This document shows positions 1 to 7,812 of a stretch of DNA of 45,710 nucleotides, piece after piece. The notes beneath the pieces were generated by a model. It searched no databases and was not told the DNA's origin. It saw only the letters and a program-made list of their open reading frames with translations. Source of the stretch: Streptosporangiales bacterium (lineage in GTDB: Bacteria > Actinomycetota > Actinomycetes > Streptosporangiales > WHST01); contig WHTA01000047.1 of NCBI GenBank assembly GCA_009379825.1, positions 1-45,710 on the forward strand. The letters run 5' to 3'. The position numbers and the translations under genes were made by a program. Within the stretch, counting starts at the first letter, position 1, and each line of letters starts with the position of its first letter.

Positions 1-117
1 CCCACCGGAGTCTTCACCCGCATCGCCCAGCGACTCCTCGCCCTCACCTCCGGCATCTGGACCAACTGGACCACCGGCGTCACCAGCAAACGATCACTAA
101 CCGCCTACGACCACTGA
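1..117 (+). CDS. Transposase C-terminal fragment, IS982-like (partial)
   Basis: The first 38 codons are open from the window edge and stop at TGA 115-117. The peptide contains RIAQRLLALTSGIW and ends KRSLTAYDH. This tail is, from memory, typical of actinobacterial IS982-family DDE transposases, so this is probably the 3' end of an insertion sequence whose body lies upstream. The catalytic residues are outside the window. The family assignment rests only on this short tail; another DDE family is possible. Confidence 0.55.
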   Translation, partial: PTGVFTRIAQRLLALTSGIWTNWTTGVTSKRSLTAYDH

Positions 118-133
118 CCAAGGAATCAACCAT

Positions 134-147
134 CTAGGGCGCCCTAG
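134..147. repeat. Perfect 14-bp palindrome at the transposase/ubiX junction
   Basis: CTAGGGC followed directly by GCCCTAG. It lies 16 bp after the transposase stop and overlaps the ubiX stop codon (144-146, minus strand). It could be part of the IS end or a target-site feature. It has no spacer, so it is not a good terminator hairpin. Confidence 0.5.
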
Positions 148-767
148 TCGGTCTGGCCGTTGCGGTGGATGCGGGCGCGTTTGGCGGCGTCCTGGCCGCC
201 GAGCCAGCGCTTCACCACGCTCGAGTCGAGGTCGAAGAGGTCGAGTACGCGACCCACCGTCTGGTTGACGATGTCGTCGACGGTCTGCGGGTGGTTGTAG
301 AACGCGGGCACCGGTGGTACGACGATGCCGCCGGCCTCGGTCACCTGGGTCATCAGCCGCAGGTGGTTGAGGTGGAACGGGGTCTCGCGTACCACCAGCA
401 CCAGGCGCCGGCGTTCCTTCAGCACGACGTCGGCGGCGCGCGTCACGAGGTTCTCGTCGTAGCTGTTCGCGATGGCCGACAGCGACTTGATGCTGCAGGG
501 TGCCACCACCATGCCGTCGGTACGGAACGAGCCGCTGGAGATCGACGCCGCCAGGTCGTTGTCGCGGTGCACGACGTCGGCCATCTCGGTCAACTCGTCG
601 GGGTCGAGCACGGTCTCGTACGCGAGCGTCTTCCGCGCGCCGGCGGTGATGATGAGGTGGGTCTCCACGTCGGGCATGTCGCGCAACAGCTCTACGGTGC
701 GGGCACCGTAGATCGTGCCCGACGCACCGGTGATCGCGACGATGATCCGCTTGCGCGGGTCGGTCAT
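144..767 (-). CDS. ubiX: UbiX/Pad1-family flavin prenyltransferase
   Basis: This 207-aa protein has the family's usual length and motifs: the N-terminal FMN-binding loop ITGASGTIYG (residues 13-22), the central APCSIKSLSAIANSYDENL block, and the KERRRLVLVVRETPF segment that holds the conserved Arg/Lys/Glu of the prenyl-transfer site. UbiX enzymes attach a dimethylallyl group to FMN to make prenyl-FMN, the cofactor of UbiD decarboxylases. It is the last gene of the minus-strand block. Its ATG lies inside the end of the flavin reductase gene (4-nt overlap) behind a GAGGTGACACC ribosome site. No UbiD gene is present in the window, so its partner lies elsewhere or it has another role in this pathway. 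Confidence 0.9.
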   Translation of the reverse strand: MTDPRKRIIVAITGASGTIYGARTVELLRDMPDVETHLIITAGARKTLAYETVLDPDELTEMADVVHRDNDLAASISSGSFRTDGMVVAPCSIKSLSAIANSYDENLVTRAADVVLKERRRLVLVVRETPFHLNHLRLMTQVTEAGGIVVPPVPAFYNHPQTVDDIVNQTVGRVLDLFDLDSSVVKRWLGGQDAAKRARIHRNGQTD

Positions 768-1261
768 GGTGTCACCTCGTTCAGCGACCAGAGGTGGCCG
801 TCGTAGTGCACCAGGGCCCGGTCGTCGGTGGTCAGCAGTGTCGACACTACGTTGCCCACCACGATGTCATGCCCACCGAACGGATGGATATCGCGCACCT
901 CACACTCGAAGTTCGCGACACAGCCGGTGAGCAGGGGCACACCGAGCCGCTCCCCGCGCGTGTGGTCGACGCCCTCGAACCGGTCACCAGGCACCCGAGA
1001 CTTCGACGCGAACTTCTTGACGTAGCCGACCTGGCCGTCGGCGAGCACGCTCACCCCGAACACCCCGGTCGCCGCCACCAGCTCGCGGGTGCGGCCGGCG
1101 ACCTTCAACGTGGTCAGCAACAACGGTGGGTCCGCGTGTTCCGCCCACGCCATCCCCGTCGAGCCGTGCGGGTGCTCGCCGTCGAGCGTTGTGACGATGG
1201 CGACGGCGACGGCCAGCCGGCCGAAGCCCACGGTCGCCCGCTCGGCCTCGGACTCAGGCAT
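764..1261 (-). CDS. Flavin reductase-like FMN-binding protein (HpaC type)
   Basis: 165 aa, starting at ATG 1261 (MPESEAE). It shows the split-barrel flavin reductase pattern: AVAIVTTLDGEHPHGSTGMAW near the N-terminus, a GVFGVSVLADGQ block, GDRFEGVDH in the middle, and the C-terminal GHDIVVGNV plus YDGHLWSL. Such proteins reduce free FMN or FAD with NAD(P)H for a partner monooxygenase, here most plausibly the HpaB-type enzyme at 9758. It overlaps the upstream GntR gene by 8 nt and the downstream ubiX by 4 nt, so the three are probably co-translated. A second, different reductase sits at 11233. Confidence 0.85.
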   Translation of the reverse strand: MPESEAERATVGFGRLAVAVAIVTTLDGEHPHGSTGMAWAEHADPPLLLTTLKVAGRTRELVAATGVFGVSVLADGQVGYVKKFASKSRVPGDRFEGVDHTRGERLGVPLLTGCVANFECEVRDIHPFGGHDIVVGNVVSTLLTTDDRALVHYDGHLWSLNEVTP

Positions 1262-1949
1262 CGGTGGTCTTCTCCGCCGCTTCCTGCTCGAGCACCTCGA
1301 GCGCAGCACTCGCCGCCTTGTCCACGTGCGCGCGGGAGAGCCGCCGCGCGGCCGCCGCGTCGCGGCGCATGATCGCGTCGACCACCTGTCGTACCTCGTC
1401 GGCGACCTCGTCCGGCCGCCTCGGCCGCCGCAGCGACGTGGACCGCGGGTACGCGATCCGCCCCCACAGCGACTCGAGCACCCGCCGCACCACGACGTTG
1501 CCAGAACCCTCGAGCAGGACGTCGTAGAAGTCGTCCTTGCGCACCACGATCTCGGCGACGTCGCCGCCCCGGACGACCCGTTCGAACTCGTCGACGGCCT
1601 CGGCCAGCCGGGCCAGCTGCTCGTCGGTCGCGTGTTCCGCGAACCTGCCGACGACCAGCGACTCGAGCACGCCGCGCACCTCGTAGATGTCACGTGCCTC
1701 GGCCACGGACATACTCGCCACGACCGGCCCCTGGTTGGGCACCAGGTCGACCAGGCCTTCGCTCTCCAGCTGCCGTAGTGCCTCCCGGACCGTGGTGCGG
1801 CTCACCTTGGTCAGCTCGCACAGCTCGCGCTCCACCAGCCGCTGGCCGGGCTTGAAGGTGCGGTTCAGGATCGCCTCCCGCAGGTTGCGCACCACCTGGG
1901 TACGCAACGGCGCCGCCACCGCGGCGACGCGCAGATCCCCGGTAGCCAC
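1254..1949 (-). CDS. GntR-family regulator, FadR/FCD subfamily
   Basis: 231 aa. The chosen start is GTG 1949, because AGGAGG lies 8 nt upstream of it; the frame remains open further upstream without such a site. Residues about 12-80 form a winged helix (REAILNRTFKPGQRLVERELCELTKVSRTTVREALRQLES, written here only as landmarks R24 to S63), followed by an all-helical FCD ligand domain (EARDIYEVRGVLE onward). In the FCD domain the usual FH motif reads FY (KDDFYDVLLEGSGN), so one metal-binding His may be absent. It probably represses the island and responds to a pathway acid; the motif at 6588-6604 and 12728-12744 fits the FCD-type half-site rule. Confidence 0.85.
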   Translation of the reverse strand: MATGDLRVAAVAAPLRTQVVRNLREAILNRTFKPGQRLVERELCELTKVSRTTVREALRQLESEGLVDLVPNQGPVVASMSVAEARDIYEVRGVLESLVVGRFAEHATDEQLARLAEAVDEFERVVRGGDVAEIVVRKDDFYDVLLEGSGNVVVRRVLESLWGRIAYPRSTSLRRPRRPDEVADEVRQVVDAIMRRDAAAARRLSRAHVDKAASAALEVLEQEAAEKTTDA

Positions 1950-2052
1950 GTCCCTCACCTCCTCGTGCGGTACAACACCAGATCCGCCGGCATCACGCGG
2001 CGACACGTCAATGATCCCAGCCCGCTCCCCCGCGGCCACCGGTCAGGTGGTG

Positions 2053-2757
2053 TCATTGGTTCGCCTGGCGCCAGGAAACCAGCTCGCGCACCCCGTACGC
2101 GGCCCGGTCCACTGGCGGCACCTGGCCGACCTCGTGGAGGAACGTCTTCGCCCGGCTCAGCCCGCTCGCCGGCGCAGCGCGCAGCCCGGCCACCACGTCG
2201 GCGGCGACCGCGTCCAGCTCGGCGTCCGGCACGACCCGGCTGACCATGCCCATCGCGAGCGCCTCCGCGGCGCCGACGTGCCTGCCGGTCAGCACCAGGT
2301 CGAGCGCGGCCTTGCGCGGCAGGTAGTCGGCGAGGAACGTCTCCACCACCAGCGGCGGGAAGCCGTGCGTGATCTCGTCGAACCCGAACGTCGCGTCGTC
2401 GCTGGCCAGCGTGATGTCGGTGTGCATGGCGAGCCCGCTGCCGAACCCCAGCGCCCGCCCGCGTACCAGGCCGACGGACACGCCGCCGTAGCCGTCGAGC
2501 AACCCGTTGACCTCGGTGATGAGCGTCAGGTTGTCGGCCAGCGACACCCCTTCGGGTTTCTCCCTCTGGTCGCGGCCGAGGCAGAAGTCCGCACCTTCCG
2601 CACCTAGCACGAGCACGTCGGCTGAGCCCGCCTCGGTGAGCGCGGCGATGAGCTGCCGCATCATCGCGTACGTCACCTTGTTCTGCTCGCTCGCGCGATC
2701 GAGGGTCACGTACGCCACCGGACCGTCGCGCTCGACCCTTACCAGCTGCTCCGTCAT
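2053..2757 (-). CDS. Enoyl-CoA hydratase/isomerase (crotonase) family protein
   Basis: 234 aa, starting at ATG 2757, which overlaps the stop of the molybdenum-hydroxylase large subunit by 4 nt. Crotonase-fold landmarks are present: VAYVTLDR at the N-terminus, GADFCLGRD (oxyanion-hole strand), VGLVRGRALGFGSGLAM and the DITLASDDATFGFDEITHGFPP block (first oxyanion and catalytic-loop regions). It would act on a CoA thioester formed later in the degradation pathway, or catalyse a ring-opening or hydration step. It is somewhat shorter than classic hydratases (about 260 aa). The 103-bp gap to the GntR gene holds only the GntR ribosome site. Confidence 0.85.
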   Translation of the reverse strand: MTEQLVRVERDGPVAYVTLDRASEQNKVTYAMMRQLIAALTEAGSADVLVLGAEGADFCLGRDQREKPEGVSLADNLTLITEVNGLLDGYGGVSVGLVRGRALGFGSGLAMHTDITLASDDATFGFDEITHGFPPLVVETFLADYLPRKAALDLVLTGRHVGAAEALAMGMVSRVVPDAELDAVAADVVAGLRAAPASGLSRAKTFLHEVGQVPPVDRAAYGVRELVSWRQANQ

Positions 2758-5189
2758 CGAGGCACCTCTCTCCCGATCTGCTCCCTGGGGAGCTGGGACC
2801 ACACGATCTCCGGCTGCAGCGGCAGCCGGTCGATGCGGCCACCGAGGTGCCTGACGGCGTCCTCGACGGCATTCGCCAGGCACGGCACGGGCGTCACCGT
2901 CCCGGTCTCGCCTGCACCCTTGTAACCGCCCGGCGTGAACGGGTTCGGCGTGATGATGTGTTCGAGCGTCAGCGGCGGCATGTCCGCCGCCGTGGGGATC
3001 AGGTACTCGCGGAAGTTCCGGTTCAGCGGCTGCCCGTCCGGCGCGTAGCTGAACTGCTCGAACAGCGCACCGCCGAGGCCGTGCGCGAGCGCACCGAGGT
3101 GCTGGCCCTCCACGATCTTCGGGTTCAGGTGGTTGCCGCAGTCGTGCACGCTGACGTACGTGAGGATCTGCAGCCTCCCGGTCTCCTGGTCGATCTCCAC
3201 CACGGCACCGTCGGCCGAGTACGGGAAGCTGGAGAACATCGCCACCCGGCCGCGCTCGTCGGCGGGGAAGTCGACGTTCGGGTCGCGGTAGTGGTACAGC
3301 ATCTCCAGGCCGGGATCCTCGTCCTGCGGCAGGTCGTGGATGCGGTGGTACGCCACCCGCGCGAGGTCGCGCACGGTGATCGCCGTACCCGCACCGCCTG
3401 CGGTGCCCCTGACCCGCGCCTGCCCGGCCGTCAGGTCGAGGTCGGCGGCGTCTGCTTCGAGCAGGTGCGCGGCGATCCGCTTCAGCTTCGTGGCCATCTT
3501 CCGGCTCGCCATGGTGACCGCCGACGTCCCCACGACGGAGAACCTGCTGGAGTACGATCCGGAGCCGTACGGCGTGTGGTCGGTGTCGCCTTCCACCACG
3601 CGTACGGCGTCCGGGTGGATGCCGAGCTCGTCCGCGACCAGCTGCGCGATGGTCGTCGAGTGGCCCTGCCCCTCGTCGCTGCCGCCGGTCGCTACGAGCA
3701 CCTGCCCGGCCGGGTCCATCGCCACGCGCACGCTGTAGTAGCCGTTGTTGTACGAACCCATCCGGGTGGACGACGACGGCTCGATGGCAAGGATGGTGCC
3801 GATACCGAGCAGCCGACCTTCCGCGCGCGCCGCCTGCTGCCGTTCACGCCAGCCGTCGTAGTCGAGCAGCTCGGCCAGCCGCTGCATGGCCTCCGGGTAG
3901 TTGCCGCTGTCGTAGCGCGAGCCGGTGGCGCACTCGTAGGGGAACTCCTCGGGCGGGATGAAGTTGCGCATCCGCACCTCGACCGGGTCGAGACCGAGCG
4001 CGGTGGCCGCCTCGTCCATCATCCGCTCGATGCAGTACGCCGCCTCGGACTTGCCGAAGCCGCGGTGCGCGCCGAACGGGGTCTTGTTCGTCGCGATGCC
4101 GAAGAGGTCCGCCTGGTAGTTCTTGATCTTGTACGCACCTGGCACGAACATCGGGGTGGTGACGATCGACGCGAGCCCGCCCACCGGGTACGCGTCGCCG
4201 AGGTCGGCGTAGATGCGGTCGCGCAGACCGACGATGGTGCCGTCGTTCTTCAGCGCCATGCCGACGTGGTGGATCTGCTCGCGCGCGTGGTTGGTGGCCA
4301 GCATGTGCTCGCGGCGGGTCTCGATCCACCGCACGGGCCGCCCGGCAGCCATCGCCGCGACCGGCACCACCAGCTCCTCCGGGTAGAAGCCCCACTTCTG
4401 CCCGAAGCCGCCACCGACGCGCGGCGTGATCACCCGCACCGACACCGCGGGGTCGGCCTTGATGCTGTTCTCCAGCAGCACGCCGACGGCGTGCGCGATC
4501 TGGCTCGACGTCCAGACGGTCAGCGTGTTCGCCGCCTCGTCGTAGTCAGCGACCACGCCGCGCGGTTCGATGGGTGTGCCGCTGAACCTGTGGTGCCGCA
4601 ACGTTCGCTCGACCACCACGTCGGCGTCGTCGAACGCCGCGTCCACGTCACCTGACGACACCTCGAACCGCAGCGTGACGTTGTCGTCCCACTCCTCGTA
4701 GAGCCTGGGCGCGTCGTCGGCTGCGCCCTCCTCGGCGTCGAGCACCGGCGGGAGCACCTCGTACTCGGCGTCGACGAGCTCGAGCGCATCCTCCGCGACG
4801 TACCTGTCGGTCGCGACGAGCAGTGCCACGGCCTCGCCGACGTAACGCACCTTGTCCTTCGCCAGCCCGACCCGGTCGGCGAACTTGATCGCCGGGTTCC
4901 CGCCACGGAACGGGTTGCGGCTCTGGAACGGGAACGGCTGCATCGCGTGCACGCGGCTGGTCAGGTCGTCCGCAGTGATGCCGAGCACGACGCCGGGCAG
5001 TGCCAGCGCGCGTTCCAGCGACAGCCGCGTGATCCGCGCGTGCGCGTGCGGGCTGCGGTAGAAGACGCCGTAGAGCATGCCGGGCAGCCGCACGTCCCCG
5101 ACGTACGTGCCCTCGCCGCGCAGCAGCTCGCGGTCGCGGACGCGTGGCAGGCTCTGCCCTACGGCGGGCGCCGTCTCAGGTGCCGTCAT
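2754..5189 (-). CDS. Molybdenum hydroxylase large (molybdopterin-binding) subunit, xanthine dehydrogenase/CoxL superfamily
   Basis: 811 aa. The N-terminal a/b hammerhead domain (about 20-130) begins with the QSLPRVRDRELLRGEGTYVGD pattern (residues 12-32), followed by the molybdopterin-binding domains: GGGFGQK near 265, GAHRGFGKSE near 375, DEGQGHSTT near 505 and the catalytic-Glu motif GYKGAGETGT (Glu761). It hydroxylates an aromatic or N-heterocyclic carbon using water. The CO dehydrogenase active-site loop (AYxCSFR) is absent, so it is not a form I CODH. It overlaps the 2Fe-2S gene by 14 nt and the hydratase gene by 4 nt. No molybdenum-insertion accessory genes (XdhC or CoxDEF type) occur nearby. 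Confidence 0.92.
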   Translation of the reverse strand: MTAPETAPAVGQSLPRVRDRELLRGEGTYVGDVRLPGMLYGVFYRSPHAHARITRLSLERALALPGVVLGITADDLTSRVHAMQPFPFQSRNPFRGGNPAIKFADRVGLAKDKVRYVGEAVALLVATDRYVAEDALELVDAEYEVLPPVLDAEEGAADDAPRLYEEWDDNVTLRFEVSSGDVDAAFDDADVVVERTLRHHRFSGTPIEPRGVVADYDEAANTLTVWTSSQIAHAVGVLLENSIKADPAVSVRVITPRVGGGFGQKWGFYPEELVVPVAAMAAGRPVRWIETRREHMLATNHAREQIHHVGMALKNDGTIVGLRDRIYADLGDAYPVGGLASIVTTPMFVPGAYKIKNYQADLFGIATNKTPFGAHRGFGKSEAAYCIERMMDEAATALGLDPVEVRMRNFIPPEEFPYECATGSRYDSGNYPEAMQRLAELLDYDGWRERQQAARAEGRLLGIGTILAIEPSSSTRMGSYNNGYYSVRVAMDPAGQVLVATGGSDEGQGHSTTIAQLVADELGIHPDAVRVVEGDTDHTPYGSGSYSSRFSVVGTSAVTMASRKMATKLKRIAAHLLEADAADLDLTAGQARVRGTAGGAGTAITVRDLARVAYHRIHDLPQDEDPGLEMLYHYRDPNVDFPADERGRVAMFSSFPYSADGAVVEIDQETGRLQILTYVSVHDCGNHLNPKIVEGQHLGALAHGLGGALFEQFSYAPDGQPLNRNFREYLIPTAADMPPLTLEHIITPNPFTPGGYKGAGETGTVTPVPCLANAVEDAVRHLGGRIDRLPLQPEIVWSQLPREQIGREVPR

Positions 5190-5688
5190 CGTCGGCTCCC
5201 TCCCGCCGGGACGTCGCCGCCTGCACGGCGTCCACGATCGACTCGTACCCGGTGCAGCGGCAGAGGTTGCCGACCAGCCCGTTCCTGATCTGGTCGCGGG
5301 TCGGGGTGCCGCCGCGTTCGTAGATGGCCAGCGACGACATCAACATGCCTGCGGTGCAGTACCCGCACTGGAAGGCGAACTCGTCCTCGAAGGCCTGCTG
5401 CAACGGGTGGAGCGCACCACCGGGCGCGGCCACGCTCTCCACCGTGCGGATGGCCGCGCCCTCGGCCTGGACGGCGAACAGCGTGCACGACTTCACCGGC
5501 CGGTCGTCGAGCAGCACGGTGCAGGCGCCGCAGCTGGTGCTGTCGCAGCCGATGTGCGTGCCGGTCAGGCCCACCCGCTCACGGATGGCGTCCACCAGCA
5601 GGGTGCGCGGCTCCACGTCGACGCGGTGGTCGGTGCCGTTGACGCGCAGCACCACCTGTCTGGCTGCGGCGCTGGGTTCGCTGCTCAT
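5176..5688 (-). CDS. Molybdenum hydroxylase 2Fe-2S subunit
   Basis: 170 aa, starting at ATG 5688 (ATGA overlap with the FAD-subunit stop). Plant-type ferredoxin cysteines are at 48, 53, 56 and 68 (GCDSTSCGACTV), and the second helical [2Fe-2S] cluster has C108, C111, C143 and C145 (QCGYCTAGM and NLCRCTGY). This is the standard small subunit of XDH, nicotinate dehydrogenase and CO dehydrogenase type enzymes, passing electrons from the Mo site to FAD. The subunit order FAD, Fe-S, Mo is that of the cox/qor/nicotinate dehydrogenase clusters. Confidence 0.95.
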   Translation of the reverse strand: MSSEPSAAARQVVLRVNGTDHRVDVEPRTLLVDAIRERVGLTGTHIGCDSTSCGACTVLLDDRPVKSCTLFAVQAEGAAIRTVESVAAPGGALHPLQQAFEDEFAFQCGYCTAGMLMSSLAIYERGGTPTRDQIRNGLVGNLCRCTGYESIVDAVQAATSRREGADDDGT

Positions 5689-6548
5689 CCGGCCTCCTCG
5701 CCGTCGTCGGTCGCGCGGGCCCTGGCGGCGGCATCGCGCAGCGCGTCGCGCACCAGCCGGCCGAGCACCGACCGCCGGTAGTCGGGATCGCGGCCGCGTA
5801 CGATCGCCGCGACCTCGTCCAGCAACGCCTCGTCGAACCACTGCCCGTGTACGGCCTGCTCCACCGCGTCCAGGCGCACCGGGTGCCCTGCCAGGCCCAC
5901 CGCGGCGACCCCGGCGGCGAGGACCTGGTCGGTGTCCGGGTCGAGCTCCAGGCACACGGCGCAGCTCATCAACGCCGCACCGGCTCGCTGCTCGAACTTC
6001 GCCTGGGCGGTACCGAACCGCCCGCCAGGCACGGGGACGCCGACCTCGGTGAGCAGCTCGTCGGGGCGCAGCGAGCTGGTGTGCGTCGCGACGAACAGGT
6101 CGTCCGCGGCGATCGTCCGCTGCCCTGCGCCGGCCCGCGCGACCACCTCACCGCGGACGGCGAGCAGCGCAGCGCCCCAGTCCCCCGTCGGTTCGACGGC
6201 CGCCAGCGAGCCGCCGACCGTACCCATGTTGCGCACCTGCGGGTCGCCGATCCGGCCGGCCAGCTCCGCGACCATCGCGAGCCCGGCGTGCCCGCACCAC
6301 TGGGCTGCCTCCGCGTGCCTGGTCAAGGCACCGATGCGGAGCACGCCGGCGTCCAGGGTCAGACCCGCGAGGTCGCGCAGGCCGCCGATGTCCACGACGA
6401 CCGCGGGGCCGCGCTGCCGGTACTTCAGCTGCGGCACGAGGCTCATCCCGCCGGCGAGCACGCCGGCGTCCGAGCCGTGCTCGGCCAGCAGGTCGAGCGC
6501 TTCGTCGACGGTGTGCGGACGTGCGTAGGCGAATGCGCGTGGATACAT
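5685..6548 (-). CDS. Molybdenum hydroxylase FAD-binding subunit (CoxM type)
   Basis: 287 aa. The two FAD motifs of the family are present: AGGMSLVP at 32-39 (usual AGGQSLxP) and TVGGSLAAVEPTGDW at 110-124 (usual TIGG...ADPAxD). The C-terminal CO dehydrogenase flavoprotein domain follows from about residue 175. It is the first gene after the 95-bp promoter region at 6549-6643 and is translationally coupled to the Fe-S gene by ATGA. Its own promoter would let the hydroxylase and downstream genes be expressed separately from the upstream MarR part of the block. Confidence 0.93.
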   Translation of the reverse strand: MYPRAFAYARPHTVDEALDLLAEHGSDAGVLAGGMSLVPQLKYRQRGPAVVVDIGGLRDLAGLTLDAGVLRIGALTRHAEAAQWCGHAGLAMVAELAGRIGDPQVRNMGTVGGSLAAVEPTGDWGAALLAVRGEVVARAGAGQRTIAADDLFVATHTSSLRPDELLTEVGVPVPGGRFGTAQAKFEQRAGAALMSCAVCLELDPDTDQVLAAGVAAVGLAGHPVRLDAVEQAVHGQWFDEALLDEVAAIVRGRDPDYRRSVLGRLVRDALRDAAARARATDDGEEAG

Positions 6549-6587
6549 GTCGTGCCTCCGTCACCCGTGACGCAGACTGGCACGACG

Positions 6588-6617
6588 ATAATACCGTAAG
6601 ACAAACAGACAATGTAA
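6588..6617 (-). promoter_or_regulatory. Promoter with overlapping operator for the hydroxylase genes
   Basis: Read on the minus strand: a -35-like TTACAT (6612-6617), an 18-bp spacer and -10 TATTAT (6588-6593). TTGTCTTACGG directly abuts the -10. The same arrangement occurs on the plus strand at 12728-12744 (TTGTATGACCGTATTAT). The shared core fits the published FadR/FCD GntR half-site pattern yGTM-N-KACy, except for the last base in this copy. Confidence 0.5.
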
Positions 6618-6643
6618 GCGTGAGATCTGCGACGGGACTGCGC

Positions 6644-7168
6644 TCAGCGACCGAGGTAGAACGAGAAGATACGCAGCGCACCGTCGCGTTCGTCGTCGGT
6701 CAGCTCGCGCTGGAACAGATCCACGTGCTGCCGTACGTCGGCGTCGACACGGGCAAGCAGCTCGCGGCCGGCCGCGGTGATGGTGACCTTCGTGACCCGC
6801 CGGTCGTGCTCGCCGGGCACCCGGTCGACCAGCCCGCGCTCCACCAGGCTCTTGATCAGGCGCGACGCCAGCGCCGAGGAGATGTCCAGCCGGTCCGCCG
6901 CGGCGTAGACGGACAGCGGCGCGTCCGGAGCGCCGAGCACCTGGATGAGCAGCTTGTGCTCCAGCGGCTCGAGGCCGGCCTTCTTCGCCTGCTCGTCGAC
7001 CAGCCGGAAGACCTTGCGGATCACCCGGTGCGCCTCGGCGATGCCGCCGAAGTAGCCACGGAACTCGGGGCTGTCGACGGACCGTCCCTGCGCGTCCTTG
7101 CCGGCGGGCCTCGACCGGCTCGCGCGGCGTCCGGTCGCCTTCGTCGCAGAACTCCGCTTCTCGCTCAC
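6644..7168 (-). CDS. MarR-family transcriptional regulator
   Basis: 174 aa. The start is GTG 7168, which overlaps the upstream gene's stop as GTGA. A basic, Ser/Arg/Lys-rich leader of about 35 residues precedes the winged-helix domain: LEPLEHKLLIQVLGAP, then DRLDISSALASRLIKSLVERG (recognition helix region), then the wing VPGEHDRRVTKVTIT. MarR proteins respond to aromatic acids and usually bind short palindromes; the 31-bp palindrome at 9702-9732 is a candidate target. The long basic N-terminal tail is not part of the core fold. Confidence 0.88.
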   Translation of the reverse strand: MSEKRSSATKATGRRASRSRPAGKDAQGRSVDSPEFRGYFGGIAEAHRVIRKVFRLVDEQAKKAGLEPLEHKLLIQVLGAPDAPLSVYAAADRLDISSALASRLIKSLVERGLVDRVPGEHDRRVTKVTITAAGRELLARVDADVRQHVDLFQRELTDDERDGALRIFSFYLGR

Positions 7169-7812
7169 GAGTACCGATTCAACACCTGATAGAGCCAACG
7201 CCCCGACATTTCGAACCAGGGCCTGCCGGCGAGCGCGTCCCGCTTCGGCCCGGTGCGGGCCGCGGCGCGCTCCGGCGAGTCGAGCACGTCGCGGTCGGCC
7301 AGCTCGTGCAGCGCGATGTGCGTCCACGGGCCACCGGCGCCGGCGAGCACCCGCCACCGGCGCACGCGCAGCCACCCGGCCGCCTTCATCAGCGCCGGTA
7401 CGTGCTCGTTCTCGTACCAGTCGTCGAGGGCCGCCTCGTCCGCCTCCGGCACGGCGAACGCCACGACGGACAGGTAGTCGCCCGCCGCCGCGGGGCCGGT
7501 GTCAGAGGTCAGCTCGCAGGTGAACCTGGTGAACCCGCGCACCTGCGCGAGCATCCGGTCGGTACGCGGCGACGGCTGGTCCTTCAGCTGCCGGTAGCCG
7601 TCGCTGTCGAGTGTCGCGAGGTCGCTCAGCTCGTAGATGGCGAGATACTCCGGGCTGCCCTCGAGTGCGCGGTAACGCGTCGCGCGCTCGAAACCGGGCA
7701 GCGCCAGCCGTACGGGGATGTGCTCGGTGTCGTACCAGTCGTGGAAGTCGTCGAGCAGTTCCGCCGGCGGCTCCATCTGGGAGAAGAGCATCCCCTGCGC
7801 CGCGGCGGTCAT
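7165..7812 (-). CDS. Tandem dimeric alpha/beta-barrel (EthD-like) protein of unknown function
   Basis: 215 aa made of two similar halves. Half one has DDFHDWYDTEHIPVRLALPGF then PEYLAIYELSD; half two has ALDDWYENEHVPALMKAAGW then PWTHIALHELAD. The WYxxEHxP pattern followed by a [Y/H]xAxxEL strand is typical of EthD/NIPSNAP-like ferredoxin-fold proteins that form dimeric barrels. The gene is therefore a fused 'dimer in one chain'. Relatives in catabolic clusters act as cofactor-free monooxygenases, decarboxylases or isomerases; none can be assigned here. It overlaps both neighbours by 4 nt. Confidence 0.7.
   Translation of the reverse strand: MTAAAQGMLFSQMEPPAELLDDFHDWYDTEHIPVRLALPGFERATRYRALEGSPEYLAIYELSDLATLDSDGYRQLKDQPSPRTDRMLAQVRGFTRFTCELTSDTGPAAAGDYLSVVAFAVPEADEAALDDWYENEHVPALMKAAGWLRVRRWRVLAGAGGPWTHIALHELADRDVLDSPERAAARTGPKRDALAGRPWFEMSGRWLYQVLNRYS

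Noticed and set aside
2847-4655. A 602-codon plus-strand frame opposite the molybdenum hydroxylase large subunit.
   Set aside because: Antisense shadow with no start site or domain; the minus-strand gene has all catalytic motifs.
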